Shown here: positions 57,221 to 64,000 of the stretch, piece by piece
How the letters are laid out: every line of letters starts with the position of its first letter
Position numbering within the stretch: position 1 is the first letter of the stretch
Assembly: GCA_017642885.1 (NCBI GenBank)
Contig: JAEPOM010000004.1
Span: 62,001 to 126,000 of the forward strand
From: Henriciella sp.
GTDB lineage: Bacteria > Pseudomonadota > Alphaproteobacteria > Caulobacterales > Hyphomonadaceae
Direction of reading: 5' to 3'
Length of the DNA: 64,000 nucleotides
Notes under the pieces: generated by a model
Databases searched by the model: none
Seen by the model: only the letters and a program-made list of their open reading frames with translations
What the model was told of the DNA's origin: nothing
Position numbers and translations under genes: made by a program

Positions 57221-59460
57221 CCGCTAAATTTTCCTGAGCGTGGGAAACCGCGCATGACGACTTTACCGGCTTGTGCACGCTTTCCGATCCACTCGCGCCA
57301 TTCCGGGAAGCCGCGCATGCGGCCTGCGCTGTCCGTGACGATAAGACCGTCTTCAGCGTGGAAGACCAGCACATCGCCGAGCTTGTCCGTGCCGCGATAG
57401 TTCTGCAGCTTGTTACCCTTGCCGCGGGACATTTCTGGTAGTTCGTCGAGCGGGAATACAAGCAGCTTCTTGTTGGTTCCGATGACGGCGACATGATCGC
57501 CCTGCGCGAGATCCACGTTCAAGAGCTTGGATCCATCTGGAACGCTGACAACCGACTTACCGGCTTTGCGGTTAGATTCGAGTTCGCTTTCCTGGACGAT
57601 GAAGCCGTAGCCGGCATCTGACGCCATGATCCGCTTGCGGGAGCCATCGAGCTTGAACATGCCGATGATTTCAACACTGTCTTCCAAATCAATCGAAATC
57701 CGGATGGGCTCGCCATGTCCGCGCCCGCCCGGCAGCTTGTCACAGGTCAGTGTGAACGCGCGTCCGTCTGACGACATCAGGATGAGCTTGTCGGTCGTAT
57801 GGACTTCTTCAGCAAAGAGAAGCGTGTCTCCGTCCTTGAACTTTGCTGCGTCGAGGTCGAGGCCGTGCCCCTTCATGCCTCTGATCCAGCCCATGGTGGA
57901 CAGCACCACCGTCACTGGCTCTTTCGGCATTGAGGCTTCCAGAGCGGCACCCACGTCTATGACCGGCGCGGCTTCGAACTTGGCGCGGCGGCGGCCAAGC
58001 TCTGTCTCCGGATCAAACACTTTGCGCGCCGCCTTGAGCTCTTTCTTGACCTTGGTCCATTGCCGGGTTTCGGAGCCAAGCATTGCAACAATATCGCTGC
58101 GCTCTTCGTTCAGGCTCTCATGCTCCTTGCGGATTTCCATTTCTTCCAGCTTGCGCAATGCCCGCAAACGGAGATTCAGAATGGCTTCTGCCTGGATTTC
58201 CGTGATCCCGAACCGGTCGATCATCACTTGTTTCGGATGATCTTCTTCGCGGATGATACGGATCACTTCATCGATGTTGAGATAAGCGATCAGGTACCCG
58301 TCGAGCAGGTGCAGGCGCTTCTCAATCTTGTCGAGCCGGAATTCAGCGCGGCGAACCACGACTTCGCGGCGGTGATCGAGATATGCGCGTAGGACCTTTC
58401 GAAGCTCCATGACCTGCGGCGCGCCCTTATGAAGGACGTTCATGTTGAGGCTGAACCGTGATTCCAGATCACAGATCCGGAACAGACTTTCCATCAACAC
58501 ATCTGGCTCGACGGTCTTTGCGCGTGGTTCGAGAATGAGGCGAATATCTTCAGCGCTTTCATCGCGAACGTCGGCGAGGAGGGGCGCTTTCTTGGTTTCG
58601 ATCAGATCAGCAAGACGCTCAATTAGTTTCGACTTCTGGACCTGATACGGGATCTCGGTAACGACGACTTGCCAGGTGCCGCGTCCCAGATCTTCGACCT
58701 CCCACTTCGCGCGCATGCGGAAACTACCGCGTCCGGTTTCGTAGGCTTCGAGGATCGATTCTTTTGGCTCAACAATGATGCCCCCGGTCGGAAAATCCGG
58801 CCCGGGCATCACTTCTAGCAGCTCTTCTGTCGGCGTCGTCTTACGATCGACCAGCAACAACGCTGCATCGATCACTTCCGCAACATTGTGTGGTGGGATG
58901 CTGGTCGCCATACCGACCGCGATTCCGGTTGCGCCATTGGCGAGGAGGTTTGGGAACCCGGCTGGGAGAATGACCGGCTCTTCATCATTCTCGTCATAAG
59001 TCGGTTTGAAATCGACGGCGTCTTCGTTGAGGCCTTCTAGCAGGAGCTGGGCAGCTTCCGTCATCCGGCTTTCAGTATAACGCATCGCCGCGGCACTATC
59101 GCCGTCAATATTGCCAAAATTGCCCTGGCCATCGACCAGGGGATACCGAACTGAGAAATCCTGCGCGAGCCGAACCATGGTGTCATAGATCGAAGCGTCG
59201 CCGTGCGGGTGGTAGTTACCCATGACCTCGCCGACGACTTTTGCGCATTTGCGGTAGCCGCCATCGGGGTTGAGCTTCAGCTCACGCATTCCATACAGGA
59301 TCCGACGTTGAACCGGTTTCAAGCCATCTCGCACGTCAGGCAGCGCGCGTGAGGTGATTGTCGACAACGCGTAGGCGAGGTAGCGCTTGGTCAGCGCTTC
59401 GCTAAGTGGTTCATTGATAATGCGATCGTCTTCTGGTTCCAGAATGTCGGACATGCGCAC
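57217..59460 (-). CDS. parC: DNA topoisomerase IV subunit A
   Basis: ParC breaks and rejoins DNA and unlinks daughter chromosomes. The 747 residues show [20 protein letters not shown] at the N-terminus, [20 protein letters not shown], and the catalytic Tyr in [16 protein letters not shown], then a long coiled coil and a C-terminal beta-pinwheel. I assign parC rather than gyrA from the general pattern and the lack of a clear GyrA box in the C-terminal domain. MSDILEPED could also start two codons later. It borders the accessory island. Confidence 0.92.
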   Translation of the reverse strand: MRMSDILEPEDDRIINEPLSEALTKRYLAYALSTITSRALPDVRDGLKPVQRRILYGMRELKLNPDGGYRKCAKVVGEVMGNYHPHGDASIYDTMVRLAQDFSVRYPLVDGQGNFGNIDGDSAAAMRYTESRMTEAAQLLLEGLNEDAVDFKPTYDENDEEPVILPAGFPNLLANGATGIAVGMATSIPPHNVAEVIDAALLLVDRKTTPTEELLEVMPGPDFPTGGIIVEPKESILEAYETGRGSFRMRAKWEVEDLGRGTWQVVVTEIPYQVQKSKLIERLADLIETKKAPLLADVRDESAEDIRLILEPRAKTVEPDVLMESLFRICDLESRFSLNMNVLHKGAPQVMELRKVLRAYLDHRREVVVRRAEFRLDKIEKRLHLLDGYLIAYLNIDEVIRIIREEDHPKQVMIDRFGITEIQAEAILNLRLRALRKLEEMEIRKEHESLNEERSDIVAMLGSETRQWTKVKKELKAARKVFDPETELGRRRAKFEAAPVIDVGAALEASMPKEPVTVVLSTMGWIRGMKGHGLDLDAAKFKDGDTLLFAEEVHTTDKLILMSSDGRAFTLTCDKLPGGRGHGEPIRISIDLEDSVEIIGMFKLDGSRKRIMASDAGYGFIVQESELESNRKAGKSVVSVPDGSKLLNVDLAQGDHVAVIGTNKKLLVFPLDELPEMSRGKGNKLQNYRGTDKLGDVLVFHAEDGLIVTDSAGRMRGFPEWREWIGKRAQAGKVVMRGFPRSGKFSG

Positions 59461-59503
59461 CCCTAAATCTCCGGTGGGCGTAGAATCGCCACACTCATGT
59501 ACA

Positions 59504-59531
59504 GGTTAACAGAAAACGCCGATTGGTTAAC
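59504..59531 (+). promoter_or_regulatory. Direct repeat GGTTAAC, 21-base period, before the extensin-like gene
   Basis: GGTTAAC occurs at 59504-59510 and 59525-59531, starting exactly 21 bases apart (two helical turns). TTAAC half-sites are bound by the cell-cycle regulator CtrA in Caulobacterales, usually as TTAA-N7-TTAA; here the spacing is different. It is only a candidate. Confidence 0.35.
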
Positions 59532-59542
59532 GAAGGAATACC

Positions 59543-60226
59543 ATGCGCCACTGGCGATTGATTTTATTGGCGACCGGGCTCGTGGGGCTGGCCTATCTGG
59601 TGCATCGATTCATGCCGACGCAGCACAATCCCTTTCGTCCGCCGGATCTAACCGAACCGTTGGGCCTGGCGACGTGCGGAAAGCTTACAGCTCTGAAATA
59701 TAACGAAGAAATGTGTCGCCAGAAGCTGGCCGAGGCAGAGGTTGAGTTCGAAGTCATCGCAGCAGATGGGGCGCAAGCGCGATGCCCATTGGAAGAGACA
59801 CTGAATTTGAAACAGTCACTCACGCCGTACAGCGCCGCGCCGCTTCGAATGACCTGTCATCAGATGGCCGCGCTGCACATTTGGGAACGACATGTCTTAC
59901 GTCCGCAAGCTGAGAGACTGTTTGATTCGCCTCTTCGCCAAATACAGACCTATGGGTCGTTTAGCTGTCGCAACATTGCCGGTACCGGAACGCGTAGTCA
60001 GCATTCCTACGCCAACGCGATAGATATTTCAGGATTCATTCTTGAGGATGGGACCGAAATCCGCGTGAAGGATCATTGGCGCGAACGCAGCGCGAAAGGA
60101 AAGTACCTGACGCGCGTTCACAAGAAGGCCTGCAGGCTTTTTTCGGTGACGCTGGGGCCTGATTATGATGCTGCCCATGCCGATCATTTTCATCTCGACA
60201 TGGGCAGCACTGAAACGTGTCGCTAG
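59543..60226 (+). CDS. Extensin-like protein
   Basis: The 227-residue protein begins with one membrane segment (LILLATGLVGLAYLVHRF), either a signal anchor or a signal peptide. The extensin-like C-terminal domain follows: ACPLEETLNL-type region (CPLEETLNLKQSLTPYSAAP), GSFSCRNIAGTGTRSQHSYA, NAIDISGFILEDG, and DYDAAHADHFHLDMG. The conserved His and Asp residues resemble those of LAS-type peptidases, so peptidoglycan hydrolysis in the periplasm is likely. It is a single gene between two minus-strand genes. Confidence 0.87.
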   Translation: MRHWRLILLATGLVGLAYLVHRFMPTQHNPFRPPDLTEPLGLATCGKLTALKYNEEMCRQKLAEAEVEFEVIAADGAQARCPLEETLNLKQSLTPYSAAPLRMTCHQMAALHIWERHVLRPQAERLFDSPLRQIQTYGSFSCRNIAGTGTRSQHSYANAIDISGFILEDGTEIRVKDHWRERSAKGKYLTRVHKKACRLFSVTLGPDYDAAHADHFHLDMGSTETCR

Positions 60227-60229
60227 ACG

Positions 60230-60424
60230 TTAGTCGTCCTTACAGGAAAACCCATCTTCGGTGACTTCGTCCACGGTGCCGGGTCCACCGCACACGCGCA
60301 GAGCTGTGTCGGTATTGCGGGCGATTTCTTCCGAATCTGACCAGTCGCCTTCATCCACGTGGATGCAGCCGACGAGTCCTAGGAGGGCAACGCTCATAGC
60401 GCCAAACAAGACAGTCTTTTTCAT
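60230..60424 (-). CDS. Small lipoprotein of unknown function
   Basis: From the ATG at 60424 (MKKTVLFGAMSVALLGLVGC) it has 64 residues: a lipoprotein signal with lipobox LVGC, then a short acidic domain with two further Cys (CGGPGTVDEVTEDGFSCKDD), which may form a disulfide. No family is recognised. The longer in-frame start is not supported by the signal peptide. It ends four bases after the convergent extensin-like gene. Confidence 0.7.
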   Translation of the reverse strand: MKKTVLFGAMSVALLGLVGCIHVDEGDWSDSEEIARNTDTALRVCGGPGTVDEVTEDGFSCKDD

Positions 60425-60513
60425 TATCAGCCTCTTGGTAATGTACTCTCTGCCCCTGAACACGATCCTCATGTGCGAGGTCACACCTGAATGCAAGTTG
60501 AATAGCGCAGAAA

Positions 60514-61239
60514 CTAGCCAATTAGTTTAGGAACCAACCGTGCACGCTCCGGCGGCAATGGCTTGTGGACGCTGGAAAACAGTCTTTCTTCAAGGAAGTA
60601 ACCGGTCAATTCCAGGGCGGCTTCAATATCTTCCGCCATCGCCAACGCAGATGAATCGATCAGAAATGCGGGCAGTGGGAACAGGCGTTCGACATAGTCT
60701 TCGGCTTCCGATCCTTTTACCGCACGTCCCGTCTTTGGAGAAACGTGCGTGAGGCCATCATTCGCTCCCGACAAAGCGCACTTATCGAGATCAAGTCCGA
60801 AGCCGAGCGACGATAATAACCCGAGTTCCCATTTCGCGTAGAGCGCAGGCCAGACGGGCCAGTTGTCGAGTGCATCCAGCAATAAAATTGTTGGCTGGAA
60901 AAGCGCTGAGCCGGCTGCATCTCCCTCGTCAACCGCGCCACGTAGGAGCGCCGTGACTGTGGTGAGCGCCGCAAGGGCCTCCGCGCGATCCAGAAACCGC
61001 CCCGCGCGACTGGTTGTGACTTCGGCGACGTTGAAGCGCCCGAGTTGTTCTTCGAGGCGACCCGTCCAGGCCAGTTCGACAGTGTTTCCAGCTTCAAGTT
61101 GTGGTCGTTTCTTACGACTGGCCCCGCCATAAACCAGGCCGGATCGTCGCCCTTTGGAGGCTGTCAACGCATCGAGAATAAGTCCGCTTTCGCCAAATCG
61201 GCGTCCCCCCAGAATCAGCGCTTCATCACGCCATTGCAT
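60514..61239 (-). CDS. recO: DNA repair protein RecO
   Basis: RecO helps RecR load RecA at gaps. The 241 residues begin with the usual MQWRDEALILGGRRFGESGL (OB-fold domain, with SGLVYGGASRKKRPQLEAGN) and have a helical C-terminal domain (LFPLPAFLIDSSALAMAEDI, ALELTGYFLEERLF). The zinc Cys residues of some RecO proteins are not evident. It is the last gene of the pdxJ-acpS-rnc-era-recO unit, starting 11 bases after era. Confidence 0.92.
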   Translation of the reverse strand: MQWRDEALILGGRRFGESGLILDALTASKGRRSGLVYGGASRKKRPQLEAGNTVELAWTGRLEEQLGRFNVAEVTTSRAGRFLDRAEALAALTTVTALLRGAVDEGDAAGSALFQPTILLLDALDNWPVWPALYAKWELGLLSSLGFGLDLDKCALSGANDGLTHVSPKTGRAVKGSEAEDYVERLFPLPAFLIDSSALAMAEDIEAALELTGYFLEERLFSSVHKPLPPERARLVPKLIG

Positions 61240-61250
61240 GGGGGAGACCC

Positions 61251-62222
61251 TTAAGCATCAAATTCCAGTCCGACTGATGCATAGGCTTCGCGTCGTTCCA
61301 TCCACTTTGGATCGACTTTGACGAACAGGATCAAGTGCACAGTCTGCCCGAGCATCTCGGTTAGCTCTTCGCGAGCGGCCTTGCCGATAGCCTTGATCGC
61401 GCTGCCGCCTTTGCCAAGTACCATGCCTTTATGCTGCTCGCGGGCAATGATCACGGCTTGTCGGATTCGGACTGAGCCATCATCGAATGGTTCCCAGCTC
61501 TCGGTATCGACCATCAGCTGATACGGAAGTTCCTGATGCAGGCGCAGCATCAGTTTTTCCCTGGTGACTTCCGCGGCGAGCAAGCGCATTGGCAAGTCAG
61601 CGGTCTGCTCTGGCGGATACAGCGCCGGTCCTTCAGGCATGCGCTCAGCAAGCTTGCTGAGCAGGGGCACAATGCCGTCTCCGTTGAGGGCGGAGATCAT
61701 GAAGATATCTTCGTAAACGCCTGCGCCGTTGAGCTCAGCCATGATCGGCAAAACTTCCTCATGCGGAAACAGGTCGATCTTATTAAGCGCGAGAAAGACT
61801 TTCTGGTCGTTTTCCGTCAGCGTCTCTATCACGCGGCGGTCGTCTTCGACCGAGAGCTTTTGCGCGCCTGTTGCGTCGCCGGATTTGTGCGCGACCCAGG
61901 CCGAGGCGTCTATCAGATGCACGACCGCATCCGCTTCCTCCGCGCCGGACCAAGCGGCTTTGACCATCGCGCGATCGAGCCGCTTCTTGGCTCGAAAGAT
62001 CCCCGGTGTATCGACCAGGACGATTTGTGCAGATCCATGATGCGCAACGCCGCGAACGGGGAAGCGGGTGGTCTGCACCTTGTGCGTGACGATCGCGACT
62101 TTCGTGCCCACCAGGTGATTGGTCAGCGTCGACTTACCAGCATTTGGGGCGCCGATGATTGCGGCGAATCCAGCATGCGTGATGTCAGAGATGTTTGGTA
62201 GAGCGGGTTCGCTTGAGGTCAT
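61251..62222 (-). CDS. era: GTPase Era
   Basis: Era binds the 3' end of 16S rRNA and assists 30S assembly. The 323 residues have the G1 motif GAPNAGKSTLTNHLVG near residue 25, G3 DTPGIFRAKKRLDRAM, G4 LNKIDLF, and a C-terminal KH domain (REQHKGMVLGKGGSAIKAIG). The start overlaps the rnc stop (ATGA). The rnc-era-recO order is widely conserved. Confidence 0.96.
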   Translation of the reverse strand: MTSSEPALPNISDITHAGFAAIIGAPNAGKSTLTNHLVGTKVAIVTHKVQTTRFPVRGVAHHGSAQIVLVDTPGIFRAKKRLDRAMVKAAWSGAEEADAVVHLIDASAWVAHKSGDATGAQKLSVEDDRRVIETLTENDQKVFLALNKIDLFPHEEVLPIMAELNGAGVYEDIFMISALNGDGIVPLLSKLAERMPEGPALYPPEQTADLPMRLLAAEVTREKLMLRLHQELPYQLMVDTESWEPFDDGSVRIRQAVIIAREQHKGMVLGKGGSAIKAIGKAAREELTEMLGQTVHLILFVKVDPKWMERREAYASVGLEFDA

Positions 62223-62986
62223 TTGTTTTCCAGAAAATCCAGGAGCGCGTCAGCAGCTGCGCGCTCGGCTTCGGCCTTGTTACCACCTTTAGCGGTCGCT
62301 TCGCCATGGCCTTCAACAGAGGCTTTTACAGTGAAGACGGGCGCATGGTCCGGGCCTGAGGCTTCAAGCGTCTCATAGGCGGCGTAGGGCGCCTTGTTTT
62401 GCCCGCACCAATCGCTCAGCCTGGTTTTGGGATTGGACTCCGTCTCATCGGGTTCCTTGCTCATCTTGTCGAAGATCCAGCATCTTTTGATGAACTTTTC
62501 CGCCGCATCTAGTCCGCCATCCATATAGATCGCAGCGATCAGCGCCTCGACGGCGTCGGCGACCGCCCGATCATAGTTCGCGTTCTTATTGCTGCGCATT
62601 GAGGCGTCCATGAACAGATATTGGCGCAGGTTCAACTTAGCTCCGACTTCAGCACACGTCTGACCACTGACCAGGTTGTGGAACAGCTTGGTCATGAAGC
62701 CTTCGCGTTCTTTGGGGTATTTGTTGATCAGCATTTCTGCGATGACCAAGCCAAGGACGCGGTCTCCCAGAAACTCCATTCTCTGGTTCGAAAAACTGGC
62801 TCCGCCGCGATATTCATCGATCAGACTTGGGTGGATCAGGGCGTGGATCAGGATGTCACTATCGTGGAACCGATACCCGATCGTGCTTTCCAGCTCACGG
62901 CGTTGCGCCTGGCTCAGGTCTGGATGGGGCATGATCTTGGCGGCGGCCCGCAAGCGGGTGCGTTTTGGGCGAGATGGGCGTTTCAT
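62219..62986 (-). CDS. rnc: Ribonuclease III
   Basis: RNase III cuts double-stranded RNA in rRNA and mRNA processing. The 255 residues start with a basic tail ([16 protein letters not shown]), then the catalytic domain ([17 protein letters not shown] with the signature Glu and Asp, [20 protein letters not shown]) and the C-terminal double-strand RNA-binding domain ([20 protein letters not shown]). The ATG at 62986 overlaps the acpS stop (ATGA); a shorter start at 62932 (MPHPDL) would remove the tail. In many Alphaproteobacteria lepB lies between acpS and rnc; it is missing here. Confidence 0.94.
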   Translation of the reverse strand: MKRPSRPKRTRLRAAAKIMPHPDLSQAQRRELESTIGYRFHDSDILIHALIHPSLIDEYRGGASFSNQRMEFLGDRVLGLVIAEMLINKYPKEREGFMTKLFHNLVSGQTCAEVGAKLNLRQYLFMDASMRSNKNANYDRAVADAVEALIAAIYMDGGLDAAEKFIKRCWIFDKMSKEPDETESNPKTRLSDWCGQNKAPYAAYETLEASGPDHAPVFTVKASVEGHGEATAKGGNKAEAERAAADALLDFLENK

Positions 62987-63384
62987 GCGGGAAGGGCCTC
63001 AATGATGACGTGCGCTTCAGCCCAAGGATGATCGTCGGTCATCGTCAGGTGAACGTACGCCAGATGCCCCTCTGGGGTGAGCTCATCTAACCTCTTTTTT
63101 GCCCCTTCCGTCAACTTTAGCGTCGGTTTGCCTGATGGAAGATTGACGACTTCCATCATTTTCCAATGCACGCCTCGGCGCGGCACGCCGGTACCTAGCG
63201 CCTTGGCGCAGGCCTCTTTCGCGGCAAATCGCTTTGCGTAAGTCTCAGCGGTTAGACGCCGTCGCCGCGCCTTTGCGATTTCGCCTTCGGTGAAACACCG
63301 GTTCTCGAACCGCTCGCCGAAACGGTCGAGTGAACCTTGGATGCGTTCAATATTGCAAAGATCGTTGCCGATTCCGATGATCAT
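62983..63384 (-). CDS. acpS: Holo-[acyl-carrier-protein] synthase
   Basis: AcpS transfers the phosphopantetheine arm from CoA to acyl carrier protein. The 133 residues show the motif [20 protein letters not shown] with the Mg-binding Asp, the second motif [16 protein letters not shown] with the catalytic Glu and Lys, and a C-terminal strand with [20 protein letters not shown]. It starts with an ATGA overlap on pdxJ and ends with an ATGA overlap on rnc. Confidence 0.94.
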   Translation of the reverse strand: MIIGIGNDLCNIERIQGSLDRFGERFENRCFTEGEIAKARRRRLTAETYAKRFAAKEACAKALGTGVPRRGVHWKMMEVVNLPSGKPTLKLTEGAKKRLDELTPEGHLAYVHLTMTDDHPWAEAHVIIEALPA

Positions 63385-64000
63385 GCACGGGCCTCGTCCA
63401 TAAGCTCCCGCATACGACGGATTGCGGGGTCCAACCCTGCAAAAATCGCTTCGCCGATCAGGAAGTGTCCGATGTTCAATTCCGTCAGCTCCGGGATCGC
63501 GGCGATCGGTTTTACCGTATCATATGTCAGGCCGTGCCCGGCTTGTGGCTCGATCCCCACCTCGACTGCGCGCTTAGCGCAATCAGCGATGCGTTGAAGT
63601 TCGACTTCGGCAAGCTCGCTCTCTCCGGCGAGGCACAGCTCGACAAACCGACCTGTGTGAAACTCGGTTATGTCTGCCCCCATCCGCTGAGCAGCGATAA
63701 GCTGGACAGGATCAGGCTCGATGAACAGCGAGACACGGCTGCCATTCTCTTTCAATGCACGGATCATCGGTGCGAGCCTATTGTGCTCGCGCGCCGCGTT
63801 GAGGCCGCCCTCTGTGGTCCGTTCTTCGCGTTTCTCCGGTACGAACATGGCCGTTTCGGGTTTGTAGTTCATGGCGATGACGTGCATTTCGTCGGTCGCC
63901 GCCATTTCCATGTTAAGCGGCAAATGCGTCGCCGCGCGGATCGCCTCGAGGTCCGGATCCATGATGTGACGCCGATCTTCACGCAGGTGGAACGTAATCC
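63381..64000 (-). CDS. pdxJ: Pyridoxine 5'-phosphate synthase, N-terminal end outside the window
   Basis: PdxJ makes pyridoxine 5'-phosphate from deoxyxylulose 5-phosphate and 3-amino-2-oxopropyl phosphate. The frame is open to the window edge; residues [16 protein letters not shown] come from the last bases. Family motifs: [42 protein letters not shown], and [35 protein letters not shown] at the end. About 35-40 N-terminal residues are missing. It leads the operon pdxJ-acpS-rnc-era-recO. Confidence 0.95.
   Translation of the reverse strand, partial: ITFHLREDRRHIMDPDLEAIRAATHLPLNMEMAATDEMHVIAMNYKPETAMFVPEKREERTTEGGLNAAREHNRLAPMIRALKENGSRVSLFIEPDPVQLIAAQRMGADITEFHTGRFVELCLAGESELAEVELQRIADCAKRAVEVGIEPQAGHGLTYDTVKPIAAIPELTELNIGHFLIGEAIFAGLDPAIRRMRELMDEARA

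Overview
The window reads as a chromosomal segment of an alphaproteobacterium. The gene orders miaA-ilv, zwf-edd-glk-eda, bamD-recN-ligA and pdxJ-acpS-rnc-era-recO, a GTTC-N7-GTTC SOS box in front of recN, and a TonB-dependent receptor of the kind common in Caulobacterales all fit. A marine Hyphomonadaceae-like member of the Caulobacterales is my best guess; this is inference, since no rRNA or other decisive marker is present. No tRNA, rRNA, CRISPR array or insertion sequence was seen. Almost all the DNA is coding and the operons are tightly packed, with many ATGA or TGATG stop/start overlaps.

Layout. 1-4.7 kb: the end of miaA, then a branched-chain amino-acid operon (ilvI, an unknown membrane protein, ilvN, ilvC) preceded by a 13-residue leader peptide rich in Val/Leu/Ile and an attenuator. 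4.7-11.1 kb: an Entner-Doudoroff operon (zwf, edd, glk, eda, pyk) behind a promoter overlapped by a palindrome; pgl is absent. 11.2-24.5 kb: housekeeping genes (trxB, a TPR protein, a phasin fused to a helix-hairpin-helix domain, a CDF cation transporter broken by an in-frame stop, an XRE regulator, bamD, recN, ligA, an M24 peptidase, prmA, dapB).

24.5-57.2 kb: an accessory catabolic island of about 33 genes. It has six main transcription units, two GntR/UTRA regulators, and two sets of repeated palindromes in its promoters. Set A (core GATATATC, five sites) and set B (core TGTCCGGACA, three sites) each lie at several starts, and both lie in front of the TonB receptor gene. The enzymes include two CaiB/BaiF CoA-transferases, an acyl-CoA dehydrogenase, a MaoC hydratase, a CitE-like lyase, a second CoA-transferase type, two MmgE/PrpD proteins, a PaaK-like ligase, an amidase, an enoyl-CoA hydratase, an aldehyde dehydrogenase, an FAD-linked oxidase, three polysaccharide-deacetylase/PuuE-fold hydrolases, an isochorismatase-fold amidase and a nitrilase-fold protein lacking the usual Cys. 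Several small ferredoxin-like proteins and exported lipoproteins accompany them. Read together (inference), a compound enters through the TonB receptor, is partly processed in the periplasm, loses C-N bonds through the hydrolases, and ends as a dicarboxylic acid that is CoA-activated, oxidised, hydrated and cleaved. I do not recognise the whole as a characterised pathway.

57.2-64 kb: housekeeping again: parC, an extensin-like protein, a small lipoprotein, and the pdxJ-acpS-rnc-era-recO operon on the minus strand, with lepB missing from its common place. pdxJ runs off the window.
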